DNA of 64,000 nucleotides from Campylobacter showae CSUNSWCD (GTDB lineage: Bacteria; Campylobacterota; Campylobacteria; Campylobacterales; Campylobacteraceae): NCBI RefSeq assembly GCF_000313615.1, contig NZ_AMZQ01000007.1, positions 1 through 64,000 of the forward strand, in the 5' to 3' direction. Made by a program: the position numbers and the translations under genes. The notes beneath the pieces are model-generated. The model was not told where the DNA came from and did no database searches. It worked only from the letters and a program-made list of their open reading frames with translations. This document shows, one piece after another, positions 1-9,069 of this stretch (positions are counted from its first letter, which is position 1; each line of letters opens with the position of its first letter).

Positions 1-56
1 GCAAAAGAGCATAATAGCATAGATGCGCACAAGGCGAGAAACGCTTTATGTTTCAT
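1..56 (-). CDS. Start of a secreted protein, probably a periplasmic cytochrome c (partial)
   Basis: Reading on the minus strand from ATG at 56, the peptide begins MKHKAFLALCASMLLCSFA, a Sec signal peptide with a basic start and a hydrophobic core. An AAGGAA ribosome site lies 5 bases upstream. Only 18 codons are in the window. It lies downstream of, and co-oriented with, the flavocytochrome-type flavoprotein, where related bacteria often carry a small tetrahaem cytochrome c. That identity is inferred from context alone, as no CXXCH is visible here. Confidence 0.5.
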   Translation of the reverse strand, partial: MKHKAFLALCASMLLCSF

Positions 57-118
57 GCGAATTCCTTTCGGATGTCAAATTTACAAATTTAACTGCAAAT
101 TCGGCTTTAAATTTAAAA

Positions 119-148
119 GTATCGCAAGCCGAATTTAGCCTGCGATAC
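119..148. repeat. 8-bp hairpin between flavoprotein and downstream gene
   Basis: GTATCGCA at 119-126 pairs perfectly with TGCGATAC at 141-148 around a 14-base loop. It lies between the two minus-strand genes, next to the larger inverted repeat at 155-280. No U-run follows on the minus strand, so it is not a textbook terminator. It may be an mRNA processing or stability element. Confidence 0.5.
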
Positions 149-154
149 GAAATA

Positions 155-280
155 AAAACGGATTATCGCGAGATGATTTTAAATGTTTTGAAGTAAATTT
201 CGTCCCAAGACTAGACATATAGTCTGTCGCAGGGCGAAATTTACGAAATCATTTAAAAGTGCTCGCGAGAACTCCGTTTT
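155..280. repeat. 126-bp imperfect inverted repeat
   Basis: The outer ends AAAACGGA (155-162) and the complement of the bases ending at 280 match. They are followed inward by CGCGAG, TTTTAAATG and TAAATTTCG paired with their complements, with a few small bulges. The centre is AAGACTAGACATATAGTCTGTC, written here as two halves, AAGACTA and TAGTCT, around GACATA. The repeat folds into one long hairpin spanning almost the whole gap after the flavoprotein gene. It could be a transcript-end or attenuation structure, or a small palindromic mobile element. Confidence 0.6.
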
Positions 281-287
281 ACCAAAT

Positions 288-1844
288 TTAGGCTAGATTT
301 TCTCCAGCAATCATCCCAAACACTATGCAGTCGGTTATCGCAACCGTACCTAGCCTGCTCGCGCCGTGCGTACCGCCGGTGATCTCGCCTGCTGCATATA
401 GGCCGGGGATCGGCTTATTAGTCTTGCTTGAGATGACCTCGGCTTTAGTGTTGATCTTTAGGCCACCCATGGTGTGGTGAGGCTTCGGCGATAGGCGGAT
501 GACGTAGAACGGTCCTGCCTCGTTGATCTCGCTTAGCGCGCTTTCTTGTTTGCCAAACTCGTCTTTTTTGGCTTTGACGCCTTCGTTGTATTTTTTGACG
601 CTCTCTTTTAAGGCATCCGCAGGCACGCCGTATTTACTGGCGATCTCATCTAGACTCGCGCATTCGCCCACTAGCTTGCCGCTTGCCATGCCTTTAGAAA
701 TAACCTCTTCGCTTAGGTCTTTAAACGCCATTTTGGTATCGGCGAAGGTTATCGGATAGGCTTTCGGATCCTCGCGTAAAATTTTAAACTCCGCGTCCGC
801 GCGGGTCTTGCGGTCCGCAAGCTCGTTCACAAAGCGCTTGCCGGTACGGATATCGACCGCGATGCCGTATTTAAAGGTGCCTTGCTGAGTTAGGATCGGA
901 GCTGTACCAAAGCCCTTCTCATCGGGGCTCGCCCATGGACCGAACTGGATCCAATCGACCTGCACCGGATACGCGCCGATCTCAAAGGCTTTTAGTAGCG
1001 CGCCCGCGGTAGCCCCCGCGTGATTTGTGCTATCGACGTCATCAGGAATGCGCGGGTCTTGAAGCTTGCGGAAAATTTTATCGCGGCAAAATCCACCCGC
1101 AGCGAGTACTACGCCTTTTTTGGCTTTGAGCGTCTTTTTTGTGCCGCTGGTGTTTTCTAGGTCATCGCTGTAAAGCTTATCGTCAAACCTATACTCTTCT
1201 CTGATCGTCACGCCCACGACGCGGCCGCTGTCATCTAGTACGAAGTCGTCAAATTTGGCGCGGCGGCGAAGCTCGCAGCCCTTGTCTTTCAGCGCTTCAA
1301 ATTTTTCAAGCATCGGTTGGATGTAGCCCGAGCCGCTATCATTTGTAGTTAGCATCGAGCGCGCGACGCTGTGTCCGCCGAAGTGCGCGCAGTGATCCAT
1401 TTTAAATTGCACGCCGCTATCAACGAGGAATTTAAACGCGTCCAAACCGCGATCGGCTAGGGTGCTTAAAAGCTCAGGGTGGTTGATGCCAAGTCCTGCC
1501 TTTAAGCAGTCGTTCATAAATAGCTCTTTGCTGTCTTTAACGCCCGTTTTTTCCTGCACGGGATTCATCGGTACGCTCATACCGCCGCCGTTGATTACGG
1601 AGTTGCCGCCGATGCGACCCATCTTTTCTAGAATCAAGACTTTGTTGCCCTTTTCGGCTGCTTTTAAGCCCGCCGCAAGCCCCGCAAAGCCCGAGCCGAT
1701 GATGATCACATCCCACTCTTCATCAAATTTGACGTCTTTTGCGTTTAGCGCGCTTGCTTGTGCATTTACCGAACCAAGTGCTAGCGCACCTGCACCCACC
1801 ATACCTAGCTTTAACAAATCGCGTCTTGACATTTGCTCTTGCAT
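288..1844 (-). CDS. Flavocytochrome c / fumarate reductase-like flavoprotein, Tat-exported
   Basis: This 518-residue periplasmic FAD protein of the fumarate/urocanate/methacrylate reductase family would reduce an unsaturated organic acid as a terminal electron acceptor. The Tat signal SRRDLLKLG is at residues 6-14, and an Ala-rich h-region follows. The FAD-binding GSGFAG is at 50-55, HHTMGG near 456-461, and a GASRLG FAD motif lies near the C-terminus. The start at 1844 follows GGAG by five bases. No haem motif is present, so electrons must come from a separate cytochrome, perhaps the gene starting at 56. Fumarate reductases usually have His-Pro where this protein reads IQFGPWASPDEKGFG, so the substrate may not be fumarate. 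The family is clear; the substrate is unknown. Confidence 0.85.
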   Translation of the reverse strand: MQEQMSRRDLLKLGMVGAGALALGSVNAQASALNAKDVKFDEEWDVIIIGSGFAGLAAGLKAAEKGNKVLILEKMGRIGGNSVINGGGMSVPMNPVQEKTGVKDSKELFMNDCLKAGLGINHPELLSTLADRGLDAFKFLVDSGVQFKMDHCAHFGGHSVARSMLTTNDSGSGYIQPMLEKFEALKDKGCELRRRAKFDDFVLDDSGRVVGVTIREEYRFDDKLYSDDLENTSGTKKTLKAKKGVVLAAGGFCRDKIFRKLQDPRIPDDVDSTNHAGATAGALLKAFEIGAYPVQVDWIQFGPWASPDEKGFGTAPILTQQGTFKYGIAVDIRTGKRFVNELADRKTRADAEFKILREDPKAYPITFADTKMAFKDLSEEVISKGMASGKLVGECASLDEIASKYGVPADALKESVKKYNEGVKAKKDEFGKQESALSEINEAGPFYVIRLSPKPHHTMGGLKINTKAEVISSKTNKPIPGLYAAGEITGGTHGASRLGTVAITDCIVFGMIAGENLA

Positions 1845-2178
1845 ACATTCTCCTTTGGATGAAATATCATAACGGCATTATAATTATAATATCGTGAGTT
1901 TACTGTGAGTTTTATTAAAAATTTGCTCTATCATAAATATCCCTAAATTTAGGGGATTTAATATAAATTTGACCATAAAAAGATGAATTTATGAGATTTT
2001 ATTTTTAATATTTATCAAGACTTTTCTACTAAAATATAATCTTTATGTAATTTTACTTTCAGATTGTCTGGCGGGGTCAAATTTGACGAAATGCGACCGC
2101 GCCCAAATTTTGCTTTTTACGAAAAATCGCAAAATTTAAGCTAATTTCAATATTATTTTGGGTAAATTTCCATTTTTC
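1845..2178. other. Intergenic region with promoter-like sequence, no gene
   Basis: This is an AT-rich gap between the flavoprotein start and tRNA-Val. The minus strand carries TATAAT-type hexamers around 1876-1892 that could serve the flavoprotein. A plus-strand TATAAT-like word lies near 2034. No credible open frame was seen. Confidence 0.5.
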
Positions 2179-2254
2179 GGTCCCGTAGCTCAGTTGGTAG
2201 AGCACTACCTTGACATGGTAGTGGTCGATGGTTCGAGTCCATTCGGGGCCACCA
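2179..2254 (+). tRNA. tRNA-Val (GAC)
   Basis: A 76-base cloverleaf. The 7-bp acceptor stem pairs GGTCCCG with CGGGGCC (one G-U), followed by discriminator A and encoded CCA. The anticodon stem is CTACC/GGTAG around a loop carrying GAC, and the T-loop is GGTTCGAGTCC. It is a single gene, not in a cluster. Confidence 0.97.
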
Positions 2255-2728
2255 TTTCGCTTCTTTTAATTCAAAATTTCACTTTATCTTTCACGCCGTA
2301 AATCCAAATGTCAAATTTGCCCACTAAAGCCAAAATGTATTTATTTTCTAAAATTTAACTCGTTAGCGTCAAATTTGTGCAGGTTTTTGGGAATAAATTT
2401 AAAGGTTAAAGCGCAAAGGCAACCACTCCTTTGCGCAATTTGGGAGAAAAATGAATCAAAACAATGCAAAGACGAGATAAATGCATGATTCATTCGATGA
2501 AATATTAGCGATAGTTTTCTTAAAATATAATAAATTATATTGAGAATATTACCGATTTGACAATACTTAAAATTTAATCTATATATCCTATTATATTCAA
2601 AACTCAAATTTGACCGCCGTTTAAACCCAAATCAAATAAAACATTAAGTAAAGCTTAAAAACAATTTAGCTAAAATCAAGCCCAATTCTTTCAGCGTAAG
2701 AAAGATGTTTCGATAAAAAGGACGTAAA
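2255..2728. other. Intergenic region before thrS
   Basis: A 474-base AT-rich gap. An open frame on the minus strand (2341-2607) has no ribosome site and a low-complexity composition, so I do not believe it. A TAAAAT -10-like word near 2671 may be the thrS promoter. Confidence 0.5.
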
Positions 2729-4549
2729 ATGAGCGATATCATCGCATACAAACTGGATGGAAACATAGTCGATACTCAGAGTATCAACGGGCGAGAAAAC
2801 GCCGCAGAACCGATTTATTTTGACAACTCCCCAGACGCGCTAAACGTCATCAGGCACTCCTGTGCGCACCTCATGGCGCAGGCTATCAAAGAGCTTTATC
2901 CGCAGGCTAAATTTTTCGTCGGACCAAACGTCGAGGACGGATTTTATTATGATTTCAAGGTTGATGAAGCTAACAGCAAGCTTAGCGACGAAGATCTAGC
3001 GGCGATAGAAGCCAAGATGAAAGAGCTAGCCGAAGCAAAGCTTGACATCGTCAAAGCAAGCTCCACAAAAGCCTTTATGAGCGATAAATTTAAAGACGAC
3101 GAGCTAAAACAAGAGGTGCTAAAACGTATCCCCGAGGGCGAAGTCAGCAGCTATAAGCAAGGGAATTTCGAGGATTTGTGCCGAGGACCGCACTTGCCAA
3201 ATACCAAATTCTTAAGATTTTTTAAACTAACCCGAGTAGCAGGAGCGTATCTGGGCGGCGACGAGACGCGCGAGATGATAAACCGCATCTACGGCACGGC
3301 ATTTGCCGACAAAGAGAGCCTAAAAGAGCACATCCGCATCATCGAAGAGGCCAAAAAACGCGACCACAGGAAGCTTGGCGTCGAGATGAAGCTATTTACA
3401 TTTGACGACGAAGTGGGCGGCGGCCTACCGATCTGGCTACCAAACGGCGGACGTTTACGCTCGAAGTTAGAGCAAATTTTATATAAAGCTCACCGCGACC
3501 GCGGCTACGAGCCAGTGCGTGGACCAGAGCTTTTAAAGGCTGACGTGTGGAAAAAGAGCGGCCACTACGCAAACTACAAAGAAAATATGTACTTTACGAC
3601 GATAGACGAGGCCGAATACGGCATAAAGCCGATGAACTGCGTCGGCCACATCAAAGTCTATCAGTCAGATATCCGCTCATACCGCGATTTGCCGCTTAAA
3701 TTTTTCGAATACGGCGTCGTGCACCGCCACGAAAAAAGCGGCGTTTTACACGGACTTTTCAGGGTGCGCGAATTTGCCCAGGACGACTCGCACATCTTTT
3801 GTATGCCGAGCCAAATCAAAGAAAATATCCTAGAAATTTTAAAATTTGCCGGCAAAATAATGGAAAATTTCGGCTTTCACTACGAGATGGAGATTTCGAC
3901 CAAGCCTGCAAAAGCGATCGGCGGGGACGAAATTTGGGAAACGGCGACCAAAGCGCTAAAAGAAGCGCTTGACGAAAACGGCTTTAAATACGGTATCGAC
4001 GAGGGCGGCGGCGCATTCTACGGCCCAAAAATCGACATAAAAATCACGGACGCCTTAAAACGAAAATGGCAGTGCGGCACGATCCAGGTCGATTTTAACC
4101 TACCTGAGCGCTTTGATCTTGGCTACATCGACGCAAATAACGAGCGTCAACAGCCCGTCATGCTACACCGCGCGCTACTGGGAAGCTTTGAGAGGTTTAT
4201 CGGCATCTTGATCGAGCACACGGGCGGCGAACTACCGTTTTTCGTCGCTCCGACGCAAGTAGTCATCGTGCCGATCAGCGACGCGCATCTAGACTACGCC
4301 AAAACAGTCGCCAAAGAGCTTCGCAAAATCGGCGTAGATAGCGAAATCGCGAGCAAAAACGAGAGCCTAAACAAACGCATCCGCACTGCAGAAAAACAAC
4401 GCGTGCCGATGATCGCGGTACTTGGCGACAACGAAGTGGCAAATAGCGCCATCGCTCTGCGCGACCGTACGACCAGGGAGCAAAAAGATATGAAACTGGA
4501 CGAATTTGTCGAGCTGCTAAAATCAAAACTCGCCGAGGTAACTTTTTGA
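2729..4549 (+). CDS. thrS: Threonyl-tRNA synthetase
   Basis: This cytoplasmic class II synthetase (606 residues) charges tRNA-Thr. The N-terminal editing domain shows HSCAH near residue 43. The catalytic core has motif 2 (VVHRHEKSG), the zinc ligands in MNCVGH, DDSHIF and MLHRALLGS, and motif 3 around RALLGSFERF. A C-terminal anticodon-binding domain follows (VVIVPISDAH onward). The TGS region is short, which makes the protein slightly shorter than the E. coli enzyme (642). The start follows AAAAGGACGTAAA. infC lies 172 bases downstream on the same strand, the usual bacterial order, although rpmI and rplT are about 9 kb away here. Confidence 0.97.
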   Translation: MSDIIAYKLDGNIVDTQSINGRENAAEPIYFDNSPDALNVIRHSCAHLMAQAIKELYPQAKFFVGPNVEDGFYYDFKVDEANSKLSDEDLAAIEAKMKELAEAKLDIVKASSTKAFMSDKFKDDELKQEVLKRIPEGEVSSYKQGNFEDLCRGPHLPNTKFLRFFKLTRVAGAYLGGDETREMINRIYGTAFADKESLKEHIRIIEEAKKRDHRKLGVEMKLFTFDDEVGGGLPIWLPNGGRLRSKLEQILYKAHRDRGYEPVRGPELLKADVWKKSGHYANYKENMYFTTIDEAEYGIKPMNCVGHIKVYQSDIRSYRDLPLKFFEYGVVHRHEKSGVLHGLFRVREFAQDDSHIFCMPSQIKENILEILKFAGKIMENFGFHYEMEISTKPAKAIGGDEIWETATKALKEALDENGFKYGIDEGGGAFYGPKIDIKITDALKRKWQCGTIQVDFNLPERFDLGYIDANNERQQPVMLHRALLGSFERFIGILIEHTGGELPFFVAPTQVVIVPISDAHLDYAKTVAKELRKIGVDSEIASKNESLNKRIRTAEKQRVPMIAVLGDNEVANSAIALRDRTTREQKDMKLDEFVELLKSKLAEVTF

Positions 4550-4659
4550 AATACGGACCAAAATCCGTCAAATTTGAGCTAGGCGCGGCTTTATGCTAAG
4601 CCTGGCTTTTACCAAAATCTGCAAAAATTGTCACGGCGCAATAAATTTCTACGAAAAAT

Positions 4660-4690
4660 ACAATAAAAACACAATATTTTTGGATATAAT
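4660..4690 (+). promoter_or_regulatory. Probable infC promoter
   Basis: TATAAT at 4685-4690 is preceded by a T-rich stretch (ATATTTTTGGA), which is typical of Campylobacter sigma-70 promoters. These promoters rely on an extended or periodic AT upstream region rather than a -35 box. It lies 31 bases before the infC start. Confidence 0.6.
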
Positions 4691-4721
4691 CAACAAATTT
4701 CAACTTAAAGGAAAAAACTAA

Positions 4722-5237
4722 TTGGCTAAAGAAAACGAAGTGTTGCTCAACGAAGATATCAGAGCGAGCGAAGTGAGATGCGTGGGAGACGACGGCACCG
4801 CATACGGCGTCATCCCTAGAGTTGAGGCCTTGAAAATCGCCGAGAAAATGGGGCTTGATCTGGTGCTAATCGCACCTGATGCCAAACCTCCCGTTTGCAA
4901 AATAATGGACTACGGCAAATTCCGCTACCAGCAGGAAAAAAAGCAAAAAGAGGCCAAGAAAAAGCAAAAAACGATCGAAGTAAAAGAGATCAAGCTCTCC
5001 GTCAAAATCGCTCAAAACGACATCAACTACAAAGTCAAGCACGCGCTTGAGTTTCTAGAAGACGGCAAACACGTCAAATTTCGCGTATTTCTAAAAGGCC
5101 GCGAGATGAGCAATCCAGAAGCGGGCGTCGCGATGCTACAAAAGGTCTGGGAGATGGTAAAAGACGTCTCCGACCGCGATAAAGAGCCGCTACTAGAAGG
5201 CCGCTACGTCAATATGTTAGTAACGCCGAAAAAGTGA
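4722..5237 (+). CDS. infC: Translation initiation factor IF-3
   Basis: This 171-residue protein binds the 30S subunit, prevents premature subunit joining and proofreads start codons. The N-domain opens [12 protein letters not shown], a Lys/Gln-rich helical linker ([12 protein letters not shown]) follows, and then the C-domain ([27 protein letters not shown]). It starts at TTG, 9 bases after AAAGGA, and no in-frame ATG is available nearby. IF-3 genes commonly use rare start codons (AUU in E. coli) so that IF-3 can repress its own translation. The TTG may serve a similar purpose, which is inference. The next gene overlaps the stop by GTGA. Confidence 0.96.
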   Translation: MAKENEVLLNEDIRASEVRCVGDDGTAYGVIPRVEALKIAEKMGLDLVLIAPDAKPPVCKIMDYGKFRYQQEKKQKEAKKKQKTIEVKEIKLSVKIAQNDINYKVKHALEFLEDGKHVKFRVFLKGREMSNPEAGVAMLQKVWEMVKDVSDRDKEPLLEGRYVNMLVTPKK

Positions 5238-5629
5238 GAAAAATTATACTCGTTTGCGCTCTTGCGCTAGCTCTGGCTGGCGCGGAGTGCAGTCCGTATC
5301 TAAGACTAGCCGTTATCGGCGCAAAATCTACATTAAATCAAGCTGATTATGATGGCGTAAAAATTGCCGATATAAGCTGTGAAAACGACGTACTCACTTA
5401 CAAATATATTTTTGAAGAATCGCAAGATATAAACTGGGAAGCTATTTCAGGAGAAAATAAAAAAGATTTTTTATCTGCCATGAAAGAGATTTTAGTGGAA
5501 GAATTTTGCCTCGACGAAGATACTCTTGCGCTATTACAAAGGGCAAAAAGTATCATAATGGACTACAGTCTGCCAAGCGGGTCGCTTTTTGGCCAAATAA
5601 AGCTAACAGCAAAAGATTGCGAGAAGTAA
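5234..5629 (+). CDS. Small secreted protein with three conserved Cys, unknown function
   Basis: A 131-residue protein starting at GTG, which overlaps the infC stop. The Sec signal ([19 protein letters not shown]) ends near residue 17-19, so the mature protein is periplasmic. Its mature part carries ISCEN followed by a Y-x-Y, EEFC, and a C-terminal DCE. The same pattern (ISCEN, KEFC, ECK) occurs in the protein at 14298-14786, so the two look like paralogues. I do not recognise a named domain. Coupling to infC suggests co-translation, but the function is unrelated as far as can be seen. Confidence 0.75.
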   Translation: MRKIILVCALALALAGAECSPYLRLAVIGAKSTLNQADYDGVKIADISCENDVLTYKYIFEESQDINWEAISGENKKDFLSAMKEILVEEFCLDEDTLALLQRAKSIIMDYSLPSGSLFGQIKLTAKDCEK

Positions 5630-5749
5630 GCGGTATAAAAATTACACAAACCGACAAGATCATAAAAACAGACAAAACTCAAAGCAAAATTTGACGACAA
5701 ATATCTGCTTTTGGATCTCGGTTTTTAAATTTTAAGGCATTTTATAATC

Positions 5750-6139
5750 ATGCAAAAAGAAAATTCAAGCAAGTCAAATCGCTACATAAACGATCAAATC
5801 AAAGAAATTTTAAAAATACGTATCGAGCTATCAAAGGGGCTTATCTCCTGCGAAATGGCGGAGCGGGAAACGCTAAAAATCGCCCCTGCCTATCCCGTTC
5901 ATAATCTAAATAGCGACGCTAAGCGAATGCAAAAAACTCTTGCGGGAATAGGGCAATATTATCTTAGTTATCCTGCAAACTGGGCGCAGGTACTGCTTGA
6001 GATGACGGGCGGCGAAGAACGAGCGCAAATTTTTAAAGCACTCAACGAACAGCAGCGACTATATCTCGAAAAAGACGGTAAAAATAACAAAAAGCTAGAA
6101 AAAGTACTTCAGGCCGCCAAGCAAAATTTGACCGAATAA
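5750..6139 (+). CDS. Hypothetical cytoplasmic protein
   Basis: A 129-residue, charged, mostly helical protein without signal peptide or membrane segment. It begins MQKENSSKSNRYINDQIKEI and ends in a basic/Gln-rich helix. The start has only a weak AAGG about 20 bases upstream, so the exact start is unsure. I do not recognise the family. Codon use resembles its neighbours. Confidence 0.6.
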   Translation: MQKENSSKSNRYINDQIKEILKIRIELSKGLISCEMAERETLKIAPAYPVHNLNSDAKRMQKTLAGIGQYYLSYPANWAQVLLEMTGGEERAQIFKALNEQQRLYLEKDGKNNKKLEKVLQAAKQNLTE

Positions 6140-6195
6140 AATACAAAACAAGCCCCGGCAAATTTATAAAATATCGCCCGAGCCCAAATTTGTAG

Positions 6196-6354
6196 TCTCA
6201 CGAAACATACCTACACGATAACACCAAAGAAGTAAAATTTGATAAATTTGAGCCAAAATCGCTAAACGTAAATTTCGTATGCGATCCGCTTGAGAAGTCA
6301 AATCTAGCCTTACAAGCAGCCGCATACATAAAAACAACAACTTCAGACGTCGCG
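6196..6354 (+). pseudogene. Possible remnant of a coding sequence
   Basis: After a TAG at 6193-6195 one frame reads a protein-like stretch without a start codon (ETYLHDNTKEVKFDKFEPKS, then LNVNFVCDPLEKSNLALQAA). It then runs into the antisense of the next gene. Composition looks coding, but there is no ribosome site and no recognisable family. It may be the tail of a decayed gene or chance. Confidence 0.25.
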
Positions 6355-6355
6355 A

Positions 6356-6676
6356 TTATTTGCCTACTTTTCTGCAGCAGTCTTTTCTTAGTCCATTGCT
6401 CTTTTCACAACATCTTTCATAAGCTTGCTTTGATAGAGCAGCGTCCTTTTTCACACGCTGATCAGTCGCGCCGCCTCTGCCGTACTCATATATCTCGCCC
6501 AGATCCTTGCACGACGCGGTATCGTTCTCGCTATAGCAACCTTTTGTAAAAATCTGTACCGCCGTAGCCCACTGCCCCTTTGATACAGCTTTCGCTCCAT
6601 CGCCATGGCTCTTGCCGGCCTGGGCCGAAGATAACGCCAAACACACCAAAAAGATCGCGAAAATCAACTTTTTCAT
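6356..6676 (-). CDS. Small secreted Sel1-like (Cys-rich) protein
   Basis: A 106-residue periplasmic protein. The signal peptide is MKKLIFAIFLVCLALSSAQA, cleaved at AQA-G. The mature part has one recognisable Sel1-like unit with paired cysteines spaced as in Helicobacter Hcp proteins (CYSENDTASCKDLGEIYEYG), then CC and CC pairs. Hcp-type repeats form disulfide-locked helical hairpins for protein binding. At a single repeat it is far shorter than the 276-residue family member at 40067. An AAGGAG site precedes the start. The role is unknown. Confidence 0.7.
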   Translation of the reverse strand: MKKLIFAIFLVCLALSSAQAGKSHGDGAKAVSKGQWATAVQIFTKGCYSENDTASCKDLGEIYEYGRGGATDQRVKKDAALSKQAYERCCEKSNGLRKDCCRKVGK

Positions 6677-6832
6677 GACGACTCCTTTGTGTGGATTTGT
6701 AAGGCGATTATACTACAAAAACGCTTTAATGTTTAGAAAATATTTATGTTATATCGTGATTAGATTTACGTAAAATTTTATCATTGCATTCAAATTTGAG
6801 CTGCAACCCACAAAGCCGTCCAAATTTCAAAA

Positions 6833-7951
6833 TTACCAAATTTTGCGGTTTAAATTTAACTCTTTTACTATCTGAGTAAAGCTTGCTATCTCGCTCTCGT
6901 AAAGCGCTATGGTTTCATTACTCATTAGTGTTTTATTTATATTTGGTTCAAAACTATCCAGACCTGTCTCCATCGCAATAAGTATTTGATTGTCTTTAAA
7001 AACGGCATTTACGGGCGCACCTAATCTAAAACAAAGCTCAGTAAATTTCTCCATCAAAGCAGGACTAAGCGCATATCTAGCGCCTATTTGATCGGTTGCA
7101 TACACATCAAATATCTCCTCAAATCTCACATCGTCCATATTTGCTTTTTCACCGTATATTTTTAAATTTTTTGAATTTATATGCGAAATTTGAGTTATAG
7201 AACTTAAATTTTTATTAAAATCGGCCTTAAAAAGCACGCCTTTAAATTGCACAACGGTTTCGGTATTATTTTTATTCTTTATCTTTTTAGCTGCATAAAA
7301 GTCGCTAAATTTAATCCTAACGCCCTCTATCTCGCCTTCCACAAGATCCTCCCTATGCCACTCGTCAACCCTGCAATCATAAATCACGAAAAAATCGTAA
7401 AGCTCTAATCCACGGTCTTTATCATAGCTTAGTCCATGTTTTTTTACGATATTTTCTATGATTTGCCGTTTAAAATTTGATCTAAATCTTCGCCTTTTCG
7501 AAGCAGTCAAGAGACTCATGGTCGCCGCATAAGACACCGCGCCGCACGCCGCGCCAAATATGCCGTCGTCTGATAAGCGACTCGTCACAACCCAGGCGCA
7601 AATACAAACTCCAAGAGCGATTAGGCGCGTTTCTTTAACGGCAGTCACTAAATTTAAGCGCTCGTTTTCTAGCTCGCTCAACTGGGCAGCAAGCTCGTCT
7701 GAAACCAAATTTTGAGCATTTGTGTTTGAAATTTGCGATGGTCGCTCAAATAGTTTTAAAACAAAGCTACGAACCGAAGGAATAAAAAAAACGGCGGCTA
7801 TAACGCCGACAAAAATGTACCCGCCGTTTAGGGCTGCGCTTAATATCGCAAAAAAGACGGGTGCGGCGATCAAGGTCGCTACCGCGATAGCGACTATTTT
7901 GAGCGCGCCGGCGAGTTTTTTCTTAGCGTGGAGCTCGTCCGTATCCGCCAT
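6833..7951 (-). CDS. DUF3137 membrane protein
   Basis: A 372-residue inner-membrane protein. Two hydrophobic segments lie near residues 13-35 and 38-60, and a second hydrophobic pair near 110-150. A cytoplasmic domain follows with the DUF3137 signature: YDCRVDEWHREDLVEGEI, then VRIKFSDFYA and FKGVLFKADFNK. The biochemical function is unknown; relatives often sit beside LemA-type proteins, which is not the case here. ATG at 7951 follows AGGAG. The gene lies 8 bases after metF on the same strand, so they are probably co-transcribed. Confidence 0.8.
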   Translation of the reverse strand: MADTDELHAKKKLAGALKIVAIAVATLIAAPVFFAILSAALNGGYIFVGVIAAVFFIPSVRSFVLKLFERPSQISNTNAQNLVSDELAAQLSELENERLNLVTAVKETRLIALGVCICAWVVTSRLSDDGIFGAACGAVSYAATMSLLTASKRRRFRSNFKRQIIENIVKKHGLSYDKDRGLELYDFFVIYDCRVDEWHREDLVEGEIEGVRIKFSDFYAAKKIKNKNNTETVVQFKGVLFKADFNKNLSSITQISHINSKNLKIYGEKANMDDVRFEEIFDVYATDQIGARYALSPALMEKFTELCFRLGAPVNAVFKDNQILIAMETGLDSFEPNINKTLMSNETIALYESEIASFTQIVKELNLNRKIW

Positions 7952-7959
7952 CCTCGCTC

Positions 7960-8841
7960 CTAAATTTGCCTAAACTCGCGAGCTAGCTCTAGGCTAGCCT
8001 CGATCTCGGCACGTTTTGCCATCACGCTTTCGATGTTTGCGCTCAAATTTAGCCCGTTTTCGTCGCCGAATTTCTTTAGTTCGCGCCAAATTTCCTTGAT
8101 GATCTCGCAACTTTGCGCCAGATAGTCCTCACTAGCGTTTAACCGCACGTCGACTGCGCTAGGCACGCTAACACCTAGCCATTTGATAAACTCTAGCGTT
8201 TTTGGGTTGCCCGCCGTTGAAAACGTGAGAAATATCGGCTCGGTTATCTTTGCGGCCGCGCAGTCCTCTAAAAATTTACGCGTCATATCCGCGTCAAAAA
8301 TCGCCTGCGAGATGAAAAACTTCGCCCCAGCCGCGATCTTTTCGCGCATCCTTTGCGGCTCGTCGCCTTTTTTGGCGTGACGCTCGGCGATACACACTCC
8401 GCCGACGGCCAAATTTTCAAATTCGCCAGCGATCTCGTACGCACGAGCCAAATTTAGACGCACTTTTTGCGAGCTAGACGTAGCTCCGACTAGCACGTTT
8501 AGATTTGAGCTTTGAGCCGCAATCGCCGCGCGAAATGCGTCCTCGTCGTAGCCGCTAGCCACGCGGTAAAAAACGCTCGGCGTCGCGACGTTTAGGTAGT
8601 CTCGGTAGTAGATTTCGGGACTTAGCGTGCCGCTAAACTCGAACGTCCTCTCGCTATCGTTTCGCTCGCTCTCGTCTTGCACCTCATAAAGCACGAGTCC
8701 GTCGGCGTTTATGCTCTCTATTCTACCCGTCCAGCGATCCGAGATGTCGCGCAGCTTAGCCTCGTCAAATTCGGCCTTGGGCGGCGTTAGTCCGTAGAGC
8801 ACGAGCCCCTTTTCTTTGTTTAAAATTTTTTCTTTTAACAT
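7960..8841 (-). CDS. metF: Methylenetetrahydrofolate reductase-like protein
   Basis: A 293-residue cytoplasmic flavoenzyme-type TIM-barrel that would make 5-methyl-THF, the methyl donor used by MetE. It opens MLKEKILNKEKGLVLYGLTPPK. Family-like segments include LNVLVGATSSSQKVRLNLAR, GGVCIAERHAKKGDEPQRM and FFISQAIFDADM, matching the MetF barrel order (flavin and folate binding). Overall divergence from E. coli MetF is large. The assignment leans on barrel motifs and on metE lying directly upstream, as in C. jejuni. Start ATG at 8841. Confidence 0.75.
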   Translation of the reverse strand: MLKEKILNKEKGLVLYGLTPPKAEFDEAKLRDISDRWTGRIESINADGLVLYEVQDESERNDSERTFEFSGTLSPEIYYRDYLNVATPSVFYRVASGYDEDAFRAAIAAQSSNLNVLVGATSSSQKVRLNLARAYEIAGEFENLAVGGVCIAERHAKKGDEPQRMREKIAAGAKFFISQAIFDADMTRKFLEDCAAAKITEPIFLTFSTAGNPKTLEFIKWLGVSVPSAVDVRLNASEDYLAQSCEIIKEIWRELKKFGDENGLNLSANIESVMAKRAEIEASLELAREFRQI

Positions 8842-9069
8842 GAAATTTCCAAATTTAAAATGTAGAAAACCCCGCCGTTTGCGGTTAAATTTACACTGCG
8901 ACGGCGCGTGCGCAGGATAAATTATTCGCCGCGACCGACAAATTTGCTCCGCGTCAAATTTGAGCGAGTTTTAAACATCATCGCCCAAAATTTAGCGGAC
9001 AAAAGTCGCTTCGGCCGCAAATTTAAGCGGCAAAAGCGACAAATTTATCCGAGTCGCAAGCGGTCGAAA

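Noticed and set aside
2341-2607. 88-codon open frame on the minus strand between tRNA-Val and thrS
   Set aside because: AT-rich, no ribosome site and Ile/Tyr/Asn-rich random composition.
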